Origin: an uncultured Clostridium sp.
Lineage (GTDB): Bacteria > Bacillota > Clostridia > TANB77 > CAG-508
Direction of reading: 5' to 3'
Assembly: GCA_900556345.1 (NCBI GenBank)
Contig: USOM01000033.1
Coordinates: 1 to 7,929, forward strand
DNA length: 7,929 bases
The notes under the pieces are model-generated. The model was not told where the DNA came from. It did not search any database and worked only from the letters and a program-made list of their open reading frames with translations. A program made the translations under genes and the position numbers. Positions 1 through 4,487 of this stretch are shown piece by piece. Position 1 is the stretch's first letter, and the number at the start of each line of letters is the position of its first letter.

Positions 1-1
1 T

Positions 2-31
2 TTGACATCAAAGTAAAAAACAAAATAAAAG
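2..31 (+). promoter_or_regulatory. Possible promoter upstream of rpsP
   Basis: A perfect TTGACA -35 element is at 2-7. The region one spacer downstream (about 25-31) is only an A-rich TAAAA-like sequence and not a good -10 box. It is placed correctly to serve the rpsP operon, but the element sits at the window edge, so more of the promoter or another gene may lie upstream. Weak call. Confidence 0.28.
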
Positions 32-58
32 CATCAAACAATTAGGAGGTGAACAAAA

Positions 59-295
59 ATGGTAAAAATAAGACTACAAAGAGAAGGAAAGAAAAAAGCT
101 CCTTTTTATCATATAGTAGTAGCAGACTCTAGAAGTCCAAGAGATGGTAAAATAATCGAACAAATCGGTACTTATGACCCAATGACAGAACCATCAACAA
201 TCGTTTTAGATAATGCTAAAGTTGAACAATGGATAAAAAATGGTGCTAAACCAACAGAAACAGTTAAGAAATTAATTGAAAAAGCATCAAAATAA
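59..295 (+). CDS. rpsP: 30S ribosomal protein S16
   Basis: This is a small-subunit ribosomal protein that binds 16S rRNA during 30S assembly. The 78-residue product has the family signature from the start: MVKIRLQREGKKKAPFYHIV, then VADSRSPRDGK and EQIGTYDP. The length is normal for S16 (about 75-90 residues). The start is fixed by an AGGAGGTGA ribosome binding site at 44-52, six bases before the ATG. It is the first gene of the classic block rpsP-khpA-rimM-trmD-rplS, all on the same strand with short gaps, so co-transcription is likely. A TCGGT at 165-169 lies across codons ATC GGT in the conserved IGTYDP motif and is read normally, a useful control for the CGG frameshift sites elsewhere in the window. 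Confidence 0.98.
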   Translation: MVKIRLQREGKKKAPFYHIVVADSRSPRDGKIIEQIGTYDPMTEPSTIVLDNAKVEQWIKNGAKPTETVKKLIEKASK

Positions 296-300
296 TTAAA

Positions 301-339
301 AAGGAGGATGTATTAATTCTTATTAATACAAACTAAAAA
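301..339 (+). promoter_or_regulatory. Shine-Dalgarno separated from the khpA start by a hairpin
   Basis: The only good ribosome binding site for khpA, AAGGAGG at 301-307, is 32 bases before the ATG at 340, far beyond normal spacing. Between them lies a perfect 9-bp hairpin: TGTATTAAT at 309-317, loop 318-321, ATTAATACA at 322-330. Folding it removes 22 bases and leaves about 10 bases between Shine-Dalgarno and start, close to optimal. An in-frame TAA at 334-336 excludes an upstream start. Folded-spacer initiation is inference. Confidence 0.5.
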
Positions 340-570
340 ATGAAAGAAATTTTAAATACAATTATCGTAAATTTAGTAGACGACAAAGATGCTGTTGAGG
401 TAAATGAAATAAATGGAACACAATCAGTTGTTTTTGAAGTTAAAGTTGCTGAAAACGATATGGGAAAAATAATAGGCAAGCAAGGTAGAATTGCTAAATC
501 TATAAGAACAGTAATGAAAGCAGTAGCAAGTAAAGAACATAAAAAAGCAACTGTTGAATTTATAGGGTAA
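340..570 (+). CDS. khpA: KH-domain RNA-binding protein KhpA (YlqC family)
   Basis: This small KH-domain protein belongs to the KhpA/YlqC family. In Gram-positive bacteria KhpA pairs with KhpB (Jag) as a broad RNA chaperone that influences division and envelope genes. The product has 76 residues, the usual length. The GXXG RNA-binding loop is visible as GKQG (46-49) inside MGKIIGKQGRIAKSIRTV, and the N-terminal part with VEVNEINGTQSV also fits the family. The start is the first ATG after an in-frame TAA at 334. The Shine-Dalgarno is unusually distant, with a hairpin between it and the ATG. It lies between rpsP and rimM, its standard position in Firmicutes. Confidence 0.95.
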   Translation: MKEILNTIIVNLVDDKDAVEVNEINGTQSVVFEVKVAENDMGKIIGKQGRIAKSIRTVMKAVASKEHKKATVEFIG

Positions 571-599
571 TTTGAAAAAAATTGCTAAAAGGAAAAAAT

Positions 600-1109
600 A
601 TGAAAAAAGAAAAATTAGAAATCGGTCAAATAGTAAATACATTTGGAATAAAAGGATTTGTTAAAATTTATCCTTATGTGGATGATATAACAAGATTTGA
701 TGATTTAAAAACAGTATATATAAGTACAAAAAAACAAGAAACAAAATTAGAAATTGAAGAAATAAAATATCAAAAAAATATGGTACTTGCAAAATTCAAG
801 GGAATAGATACTGTAGAAAATGCAGAAAAATTAAGAAATAGCTATGTGAAAATAGACAGAAAAGATGCTATTAAACTTGAAGAAGGACAATATTTTATAG
901 CAGATTTACTTGGTTTAGATGTATTTTTAGACACAGGTGAAAAACTAGGTATTTTAGACGACATTTTTAATAATGGAAGTACAGATATATATGTTGTAAA
1001 AAATGAATTAGGCAAACAATTTTTATTGCCATACATAGATGAAGTTATAAAAAACATAGACTTAGAAAATGAAAAAATAACAGTACATATAATAGATGGA
1101 TTAATTTAA
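600..1109 (+). CDS. rimM: 16S rRNA maturation factor RimM
   Basis: RimM binds ribosomal protein S19 and assists maturation of the 30S head. The 169-residue product has the N-terminal RimM domain, seen in EIGQIVNTFGIKGFVKIYPY (residues about 7-26), and a C-terminal PRC-barrel from about residue 95 (EEGQYFIADLLGLDVF, then FLLPYIDEVIKNID). The length is typical. A TTG at 582 would add six residues, but the ATG at 600 is preferred because AAAAGGA at 587-593 sits six bases before it and the protein then begins at the usual family position. It is followed closely by trmD; rimM-trmD pairing is conserved and both act on translation components. TCGGT at 622-626 is read normally as ATC GGT. Confidence 0.96.
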   Translation: MKKEKLEIGQIVNTFGIKGFVKIYPYVDDITRFDDLKTVYISTKKQETKLEIEEIKYQKNMVLAKFKGIDTVENAEKLRNSYVKIDRKDAIKLEEGQYFIADLLGLDVFLDTGEKLGILDDIFNNGSTDIYVVKNELGKQFLLPYIDEVIKNIDLENEKITVHIIDGLI

Positions 1110-1127
1110 AACTAAATGGAGGAGAAA

Positions 1128-1812
1128 ATGAAATTTGATTGTTTAACACTTTTCCCAGAAATGTTTGAGGCATTAAACCAAAGCATTATAGGAAGAGCAA
1201 AAGAAAAAAATCTAATAGAAATAAATTTAATAAATATTAGAGATTTTTCAAAAGATAAACACAAAAAAGTTGATGATACTCCATATGGTGGTGGAGCTGG
1301 AATGGTAATGAAGGCAGATGTAGTATATGATGCATATAAATCTGTAAAAGATGAAAATGCAAAAGTAATATATATGTCACCACAAGGGAAAACACTAAAT
1401 CAATCCAAAGTAGAAGAATTATCAAAACAAGAACATTTAATAATATTATGTGGACATTATGAGGGCATAGACCAAAGGGTAATTGATAAAATAGTTGATG
1501 AAGAAATTTCTATTGGAGATTATGTCTTAACAGGCGGAGAACTACCAGCAATGGTTTTGATTGATGCAGTTTCAAGATATAATGAAGGAGTTTTATCCAA
1601 AGAATCAATAGAAGAAGAATCATTTTCAAATCGGATTATTAGAATATCCGCAGTATACAAGACCTGAGGTTTTTGAGGGAGTAAAAGTTCCAGAGGTTTT
1701 ACTTTCTGGAAACCACAAGAATATTGCTAAATGGAGAAATGAACAATCAATCCAAATTACACGTGAAAAAAGACCAGATTTATTAAAAAATGAAGTACCA
1801 AGCCAAAAATAG
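1128..1812 (+). CDS. trmD: tRNA (guanine-N1-)-methyltransferase TrmD, needs a +1 shift at a CGG codon
   Basis: TrmD is a trefoil-knot SAM methyltransferase that makes m1G37 in tRNAs with a G at position 36 (Pro, some Leu and, where present, Arg-CCG); this modification prevents +1 slippage. Seen here: KMKFDCLTLFPEMFEAL at the start, VDDTPYGGGAGMVMK, the knot region LCGHYEGIDQRV and ISIGDYVLTGGELPAM. The zero frame continues to SFSN (residue 168), then reaches CGG at 1632-1634 and ends at TGA 1665-1667 after 11 unrelated residues. Skipping the C at 1632 gives GLLEYPQYTRPEVFEGVKV, the exact family sequence, through the C-terminal tRNA-binding domain to TAG at 1810-1812, for 227 residues in all. 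The second part has no start or ribosome binding site of its own. The ATG at 1128 is preferred over 1116, because the upstream ATG overlaps the GGAGGAG that serves as Shine-Dalgarno. Loss of TrmD is severely harmful or lethal in studied bacteria, so a true pseudogene is unlikely. Confidence 0.9.
1629..1635 (+). other. Candidate +1 recoding site in trmD (AAT CGG A)
   Basis: The zero frame reads TCA-AAT-CGG-ATT. Homology requires TCA-AAT-(C)-GGA-TTA, encoding S-N-G-L. The shifted-in glycine is the conserved G of the SFSxGLLEYPxYTRP motif. No slippery homopolymer and no convincing Shine-Dalgarno-like stimulator lie immediately upstream. The same arrangement is seen in cwlJ (3588-3594) and smpB (7923-7917). 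Confidence 0.7.
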
Positions 1813-1893
1813 ATGAATGGTACCGCTCATGAAGTAAACTATTGTCTAAGATTAAGCTTAGCGACAATAGAAATTTAAGGGAGGAATTTTAAA
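1813..1893 (+). promoter_or_regulatory. Candidate L19 (rplS) leader RNA
   Basis: The 81-base gap before rplS is structured. A hairpin pairs ATTGT (1841-1845) with ACAAT (1864-1868) and CTAAG (1846-1850) with CTTAG (1857-1861), with a two-base bulge (CG, 1862-1863) and loop ATTAAG. Upstream lies the conserved-looking ATGGTACCGCTCATGAAG at about 1816-1833. Firmicute rplS genes often carry a leader bound by L19 for autogenous control. Position and size fit that family, but I could not match it base by base. The rplS ribosome binding site GGGAGG (1879-1884) lies just 3' of the hairpin, where folding could influence it. Confidence 0.5.
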
Positions 1894-2373
1894 ATGGATA
1901 TAATAAAATCTATTGAACATGAACAATTAAAAGCAAAAATTCCAGATTTAAAAGTAGGAAATACAGTAAGAGTTCATGTTAGAATCAAAGAAGGAAACAA
2001 AGAAAGAATCCAAGTTTTCGAAGGAATTATAATAAAAGTTCAAGGTGCAGGAGTTAACAAAACATTCACAGTAAGAAAAATATCTTATGGTGTTGGTGTT
2101 GAAAAAACATTCTTAATTCACTCACCATTAGTTGAAAAAGTTGAATTAGTAAGAGTAGGTAAAGCTAGACGTGCTAAATTATTCTATTTAAGAGATAGAG
2201 TAGGTAAAGCTGCTAAGACTAAAGAAGTTGCAGGAGCAAGAATTGAAAACAAAGAAATCATCATAAAAGGTGAAGAAGCACCAGTAGCTGAAGAAGTTGT
2301 AGAAGCTCCAGCAGAAGTAGCTGAAACAGTAGAAGCTCCAGTAGCAGAATCTACAGAAAATAAAGCTGAATAA
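1894..2373 (+). CDS. rplS: 50S ribosomal protein L19 with an acidic Ala/Pro/Val/Glu-rich tail
   Basis: L19 is a large-subunit protein at the 30S-50S interface. The first roughly 115 residues are typical: IPDLKVGNTVRVHVRIKEG, RIQVFEGIIIKVQGAGVNKT, FTVRKISYGVGVEKTFLIHSP and GKARRAKLFYLRDRVGKAAK. The protein then continues to 159 residues, about 40 more than usual, with a low-complexity acidic tail (GEEAPVAEEVVEAPAEVAET and onward) built of repeats starting with Ala-Pro. The start is fixed by GGGAGG at 1879-1884, nine bases before the ATG. A probable autoregulatory leader precedes it. trmB follows after only 12 bases, so the two are probably co-transcribed. Confidence 0.97.
   Translation: MDIIKSIEHEQLKAKIPDLKVGNTVRVHVRIKEGNKERIQVFEGIIIKVQGAGVNKTFTVRKISYGVGVEKTFLIHSPLVEKVELVRVGKARRAKLFYLRDRVGKAAKTKEVAGARIENKEIIIKGEEAPVAEEVVEAPAEVAETVEAPVAESTENKAE
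2299..2352 (+). repeat. 30-bp period repeat in the rplS tail
   Basis: The 13-base string GTAGAAGCTCCAG occurs at 2299-2311 and again at 2329-2341, exactly 30 bp (10 codons) apart. Similar CCAGTAGCTGAAG-type sequence flanks both copies. In protein this gives three decaying units starting Ala-Pro. The tail probably grew by in-frame tandem duplication. Confidence 0.7.
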
Positions 2374-2385
2374 TAGGAGAATATT

Positions 2386-3048
2386 ATGAGAATTAGATAC
2401 AAAAAATGGGCAAGGCCAGAACTAGAAGCAAGTCCTTTTTATGTAGATAATCCTGAAGAAGAAAGAGGAAAGTGGAGGAAATTATATAAAAATCCAACAC
2501 TTCCTCTTTATTTAGAATTAGGATGTGGAAAAGGATATTTTATAGCAAATTTGGCAAGTGAGCATAAAGATGTAAATTATATAGCAATAGACTTGGTAGA
2601 TGCAATGCTAGGATTGGCAAAAAGAAATGTCGAACAAATATATAAAGAAAAAAATCAAGAAACAGATAATATATTTTTAACAAGATTTGATATAGAAAGA
2701 ATCAATTTGATTTTATCTGATGAAGATAAAATTGATAGAATTTATATTAATTTTTGTAATCCGTGGCCAAGAGGAAAACATCACAAAAAAAGGCTTACAC
2801 ATACAAGACAGCTTGAAAAATATAAGGAATTTTTAAGCAAAGGCGGAGAAATCTATTTTAAAACAGATGATGATAATTTGTTTTTAGATAGTTTGAATTA
2901 TTTTGAGGAAGCAGGTTTCGAGATTGTGAAGAAAATTTTTGATTTGCATGAAGAGGTTGATTTTTGGGAGAATATCGAAACTGAGCATGAGAAGATGTTT
3001 TCAGAGCAGGGAATAAAGATTAAGGCTTTGGTTGCTAGATTGAATTAA
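2386..3048 (+). CDS. trmB: tRNA (guanine-N7-)-methyltransferase TrmB
   Basis: TrmB makes m7G46 in the variable loop of many tRNAs using SAM. The 220-residue product has the class I methyltransferase SAM motif LELGCGKGYFIANLA (about 43-57), the acidic IAIDLVDAML (about 66-75), INFCNPWPRGKHHKKRLTHT (about 121-140) and EIYFKTDDDNLF (about 155-166). In the PWP motif the residue before PWP, usually Asp (for example NFSDPWP in Bacillus), is Asn125 here. I believe NFCNPWP occurs in other clostridia, so this is probably a lineage variant rather than inactivation. The start is supported by AGGAG at 2375-2379, six bases before the ATG. It lies directly after rplS and closes the operon. An AGG codon encodes a conserved basic residue (AAA AGG CTT in KKRL), so AGG is still arginine. 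Confidence 0.95.
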   Translation: MRIRYKKWARPELEASPFYVDNPEEERGKWRKLYKNPTLPLYLELGCGKGYFIANLASEHKDVNYIAIDLVDAMLGLAKRNVEQIYKEKNQETDNIFLTRFDIERINLILSDEDKIDRIYINFCNPWPRGKHHKKRLTHTRQLEKYKEFLSKGGEIYFKTDDDNLFLDSLNYFEEAGFEIVKKIFDLHEEVDFWENIETEHEKMFSEQGIKIKALVARLN

Positions 3049-3105
3049 AATTAAACAATCAAGGCTGAATAAAAATTGTAATTTTTTGATAACTTGGTTT
3101 TAGTT

Positions 3106-3122
3106 TGTCGAGAAATGTCGAA
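3106..3122 (+). promoter_or_regulatory. Tandem Spo0A-box-like pair (left)
   Basis: TGTCGAG (3106-3112) and TGTCGAA (3116-3122) match the 0A box TGNCGAA at 6/7 and 7/7 and start exactly 10 bp apart, one helical turn, as Spo0A dimers prefer. They lie about 30 bp upstream of the -35 of the short RNA promoter. This is a motif match only. Confidence 0.45.
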
Positions 3123-3151
3123 CGATTTTTAGAAAAATTAAGTAAAAACTA

Positions 3152-3180
3152 TTGCAATTATAAAAAATAATGTATATAAT
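3152..3180 (+). promoter_or_regulatory. Strong sigma-A type promoter for a short RNA
   Basis: TTGCAA at 3152-3157, a 17-bp spacer, then a perfect TATAAT at 3175-3180. The expected transcription start is about 3187. The first thing downstream is not a gene but a strong terminator about 35-65 bases away, so the product should be a short RNA. Confidence 0.65.
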
Positions 3181-3186
3181 AATATT

Positions 3187-3253
3187 GTAATTCAAAGAAC
3201 TCACAAGTTGGAAGTTACAAAAAACAGGCACCATGGAGTAATGCCTGTTTTTT
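3187..3253 (+). ncRNA. Candidate small RNA of about 67 nt, convergent with a small ORF
   Basis: The element is bounded by a strong promoter (-10 at 3175-3180) and a strong terminator (3219-3253). No ORF longer than a few codons is inside. Before the terminator there is a small AACT/AGTT hairpin near 3199-3210. The RNA runs toward the 43-codon minus-strand ORF and shares its terminator, so its last roughly 35 bases are complementary to the 3' end of that mRNA. The geometry resembles the RNA I/RNA II pair of the Fst/par type I toxin-antitoxin system; the function is inferred. I do not recognise the sequence as a known RNA family. Confidence 0.5.
3219..3253. terminator. Bidirectional intrinsic terminator
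   Basis: AAAAAACAGGCA (3219-3230) and TGCCTGTTTTTT (3242-3253) form a perfect 12-bp stem around the 11-base loop 3231-3241. A T-run follows the stem on both strands. On the plus strand it ends the short RNA; on the minus strand it ends the small-ORF mRNA only 6 bases after its stop codon. Confidence 0.85.
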
Positions 3254-3259
3254 GCTATT

Positions 3260-3391
3260 TCAATGAAATACATCAAAAAGAGCTTTAAGTACTTGAGCTA
3301 TTTTCAAAATTATTTTTAAGCAGTCTAAAATCTTATGTAGAAATTTTGCAATAACATTTGTACTTTTTTTCTTTTGCTTCGTTTTCTTCAA
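3260..3391 (-). CDS. Small basic amphipathic protein, 43 residues, function unknown
   Basis: Reading the minus strand from TTG (3391-3389) gives 43 codons and TGA at 3262-3260. The protein starts MKKTKQKKKSTN, strongly basic, and continues as a hydrophobic or amphipathic helix (IAKFLHKILDCLKIILKIAQ followed by VLKALFDVFH). Support for translation is a near-perfect Shine-Dalgarno AAAGGAGGTG (minus strand of 3407-3398), with GGAGG 8 bases before the TTG. A TATAAT -10 box (3430-3425) predicts an mRNA start near 3418, and a terminator follows directly after the stop. The size, charge and helix recall type I toxins or membrane-binding small sporulation peptides, but I recognise no family. It is too short for standard gene callers. 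Being convergent with a short RNA is the best clue to function. Confidence 0.55.
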   Translation of the reverse strand: MKKTKQKKKSTNVIAKFLHKILDCLKIILKIAQVLKALFDVFH

Positions 3392-3424
3392 AGCCCTCAC
3401 CTCCTTTCGCCGGAAGTTATATAG

Positions 3425-3457
3425 ATTATACAACAAAATATTTAAAAAATTTGTCGA
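3425..3457 (-). promoter_or_regulatory. Promoter for the 43-codon ORF, possibly Spo0A-activated
   Basis: On the minus strand a perfect TATAAT occupies 3430-3425. The best -35-like element is TCGACA (3457-3452), 21 bp upstream instead of 17, and it overlaps a 0A box. An over-long spacer with a 0A box over the -35 region is the arrangement known for the Spo0A-activated spoIIG promoter of Bacillus subtilis. A conventional 17-bp -35 would be CAAATT, which is poor. Confidence 0.45.
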
Positions 3458-3468
3458 AATCTGTCACT
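3452..3468 (+). promoter_or_regulatory. Spo0A-box-like pair (right)
   Basis: TGTCGAA (3452-3458) matches the 0A consensus at 7/7. TGTCACT (3462-3468) starts 10 bp later and matches only 4/7, retaining the TGTC core. The pair overlaps the -35 region of the minus-strand promoter and lies about 80 bp upstream of cwlJ, so it could act on either. Motif match only. Confidence 0.4.
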
Positions 3469-3536
3469 AAAATCAAAAAAATAAAAATAGCCATAAATCA
3501 AAAACTCTTGCATATAAATAGAAAGAGGTGTTAAAA

Positions 3537-3984
3537 ATGGCATATTCAGAAAGAGAACTACTTGCAAGGATAGTTCAATGTGAGGCAGGTCGGAGAAGGT
3601 GACAATGGAATGAAAGCAGTAGCAACTGTAATAATGAACAGAGTTAATGTATCAAGTGGAGAATATTCAAGAATATCGCAAGGGGGAAGTGTAAGAAACA
3701 TAATATATCAACAGGGACAATTTGATTGTGCAAGAGAAACAATAGGCGGAAGATATAACTCTCAAAATATATACAACATGACTCCAACAGATATACACTA
3801 CCAAATAGCAGATTGGGCTCTATCTGGAAACAGATTAAACGAAATAGGAGAATGCCTATGGTATTTAAACCCTTTTAGACCAACATGTAATCAAACATTT
3901 CCGAGTAACGGTTCTGGAACATTGCATACAAGATTTGGTAACCACTGTTTTTATAGGCCAACATCTCTATATGATAATACATAA
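3537..3984 (+). CDS. cwlJ: Spore cortex-lytic hydrolase CwlJ, needs a +1 shift at a CGG codon
   Basis: CwlJ is a SleB-family hydrolase stored in the spore coat/cortex that degrades cortex peptidoglycan at germination. The zero frame starts MAYSERELLARIVQCEAG (residues 1-18), reaches CGG at 3591-3593 and stops at TGA 3600-3602 after 21 residues. Skipping the C at 3591 gives GEGDNGMKAVATVIMNRV, matching the family E-A-x-G-E-G motif, and runs to TAA at 3982-3984. The restored protein has 148 residues (Bacillus subtilis CwlJ has about 142), no signal peptide as expected for CwlJ, and the C-terminal family motifs LWYLNP and FGNHCFYRPT. The family's conserved glutamate (Glu16) is encoded before the shift and the rest of the motif after it. 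The start is set by GAGGTG at 3524-3529, seven bases before the ATG. gerQ follows, as in Bacillus. Confidence 0.88.
3588..3594 (+). other. Candidate +1 recoding site in cwlJ (GGT CGG A)
   Basis: The zero frame reads GCA-GGT-CGG-AGA-AGG-TGA. Homology requires GCA-GGT-(C)-GGA-GAA-GGT, encoding A-G-G-E-G. The shift is very early (codon 19), so without it only a 21-residue peptide is made. The pattern is the same as in trmD and smpB: a codon ending in T, then CGG, then A or T, with glycine in the new frame. Confidence 0.7.
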
Positions 3985-4007
3985 ATAGAAAGGAGATTTT
4001 GAAAGCT

Positions 4008-4391
4008 ATGTCAGAATTAGACCAAGAGCAAAGGCAAGAAAAACCAGAGGATAGAAATGTAAATATGAATCAAAATTCACCGGAAATACTTACAAATACT
4101 ATTTATACACCAGCATTTTTAAGACAGCAAATAGGAAGGCTTATGAGAGTGGAATTTTTAATAGGAACAAACAATATGACAGATAGAATTGGAATTTTGG
4201 AAGATGTTGGAGCAAGTTATATTTTACTTCGTTCTTTCGAAAATGATAGTTTAGTTTATTGTGATATATATTCAATTAAGTTTATTACTATTTCTACAAC
4301 TGGAGTTTATGGTACTATGAACAATTTTCAAAATATGGGTGGAACAATGAACAATGGTGGTCCTATGATGAGAGGACCGATGATGTATTAA
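4008..4391 (+). CDS. gerQ: Spore coat protein GerQ-like
   Basis: In Bacillus, GerQ is an inner-coat protein that holds CwlJ in the spore. This 127-residue protein has a hydrophilic N-terminus (about 1-30), a core of roughly 65 residues (TPAFLRQQIGRLMRVEFLIG, then DRIGILEDVGASYILLRSFE and SLVYCDIYSIKFITI) that fits the GerQ core fold, and a Met/Gly/Asn-rich tail (MNNFQNMGGTMNNGGPMMRG) typical of coat proteins. The assignment rests mainly on the core and on its position 23 bases after cwlJ, reproducing the cwlJ-gerQ operon. Two starts are possible: TTG at 3999, too close to AGGAGA (3991-3996), and ATG at 4008, about 12 bases from it. I prefer the ATG. Confidence 0.78.
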   Translation: MSELDQEQRQEKPEDRNVNMNQNSPEILTNTIYTPAFLRQQIGRLMRVEFLIGTNNMTDRIGILEDVGASYILLRSFENDSLVYCDIYSIKFITISTTGVYGTMNNFQNMGGTMNNGGPMMRGPMMY

Positions 4392-4407
4392 AGTATTTTG
4401 GAGAAAA

Positions 4408-4460
4408 TTTTGAAATGGGGACGGTTCCTTTTTTAAAAAGGAACCGTCCCCATTTCAAAA
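4408..4460. repeat. Perfect 23-bp palindrome, REP-like element, may also terminate transcription
   Basis: The left arm from 4408 (TTTTGAAATGGGGACGGTTC onward) pairs perfectly with the right arm ending at 4460, about 23 bp plus an A/T centre (4431-4437). The GGGGACGGTTCC core is far more GC-rich than the surroundings. From memory, similar GGGGACGGTTC palindromes are scattered through many Firmicute genomes, which suggests a REP/MITE-like mobile repeat. It sits 16 bases after gerQ and 27 bases before splB and would also form a very stable hairpin in RNA. Confidence 0.75.
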
Positions 4461-4487
4461 ATCGAAAAAAAGGAGGAGGATTTATCT

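Noticed and set aside
1128..1812. trmD as a simple pseudogene
   Set aside because: Only one base is out of place, and everything after it matches the family with no other damage. The same lesion type recurs in two further genes at the same codon. The gene is essential or nearly so in studied bacteria.
1816..1833. T-box riboswitch, because of a TGGTACCGC string
   Set aside because: The region is only about 80 bases, with no specifier stem or terminator/antiterminator pair, and the downstream gene is ribosomal, not tRNA-charging or amino-acid related. An L19 leader fits better.
2741..2793. TrmB inactivated by Asp to Asn in the PWP motif
   Set aside because: All other motifs are intact, and NFCNPWP is, as far as I remember, found in other clostridial TrmB proteins, so it is more likely a lineage variant.
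3070..3086. Terminator after trmB (AAAAATTGTAATTTTTT)
   Set aside because: The stem is only A-T pairs with a very small loop and would be unstable. No better terminator is seen there, so the end of the operon transcript is unclear.
3491..3518. SigE-like promoter for cwlJ (CCATAAA, 13 bp, CATATAAA)
   Set aside because: The motif is tempting for a sporulation gene, but its start site would fall at about 3525, inside the GAGGTG ribosome binding site. The true cwlJ promoter is not clear from the sequence.
3580..3984. A separate gene starting at GTG 3580
   Set aside because: It has no ribosome binding site and would lack the conserved family N-terminus and Glu16. The upstream ATG at 3537 has a good Shine-Dalgarno and supplies exactly the missing residues in the other frame.
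3999..4007. TTG at 3999 as the start of gerQ
   Set aside because: It would be only two to three bases after AGGAGA, too close for initiation; ATG 4008 is more plausible though its spacing is slightly long.
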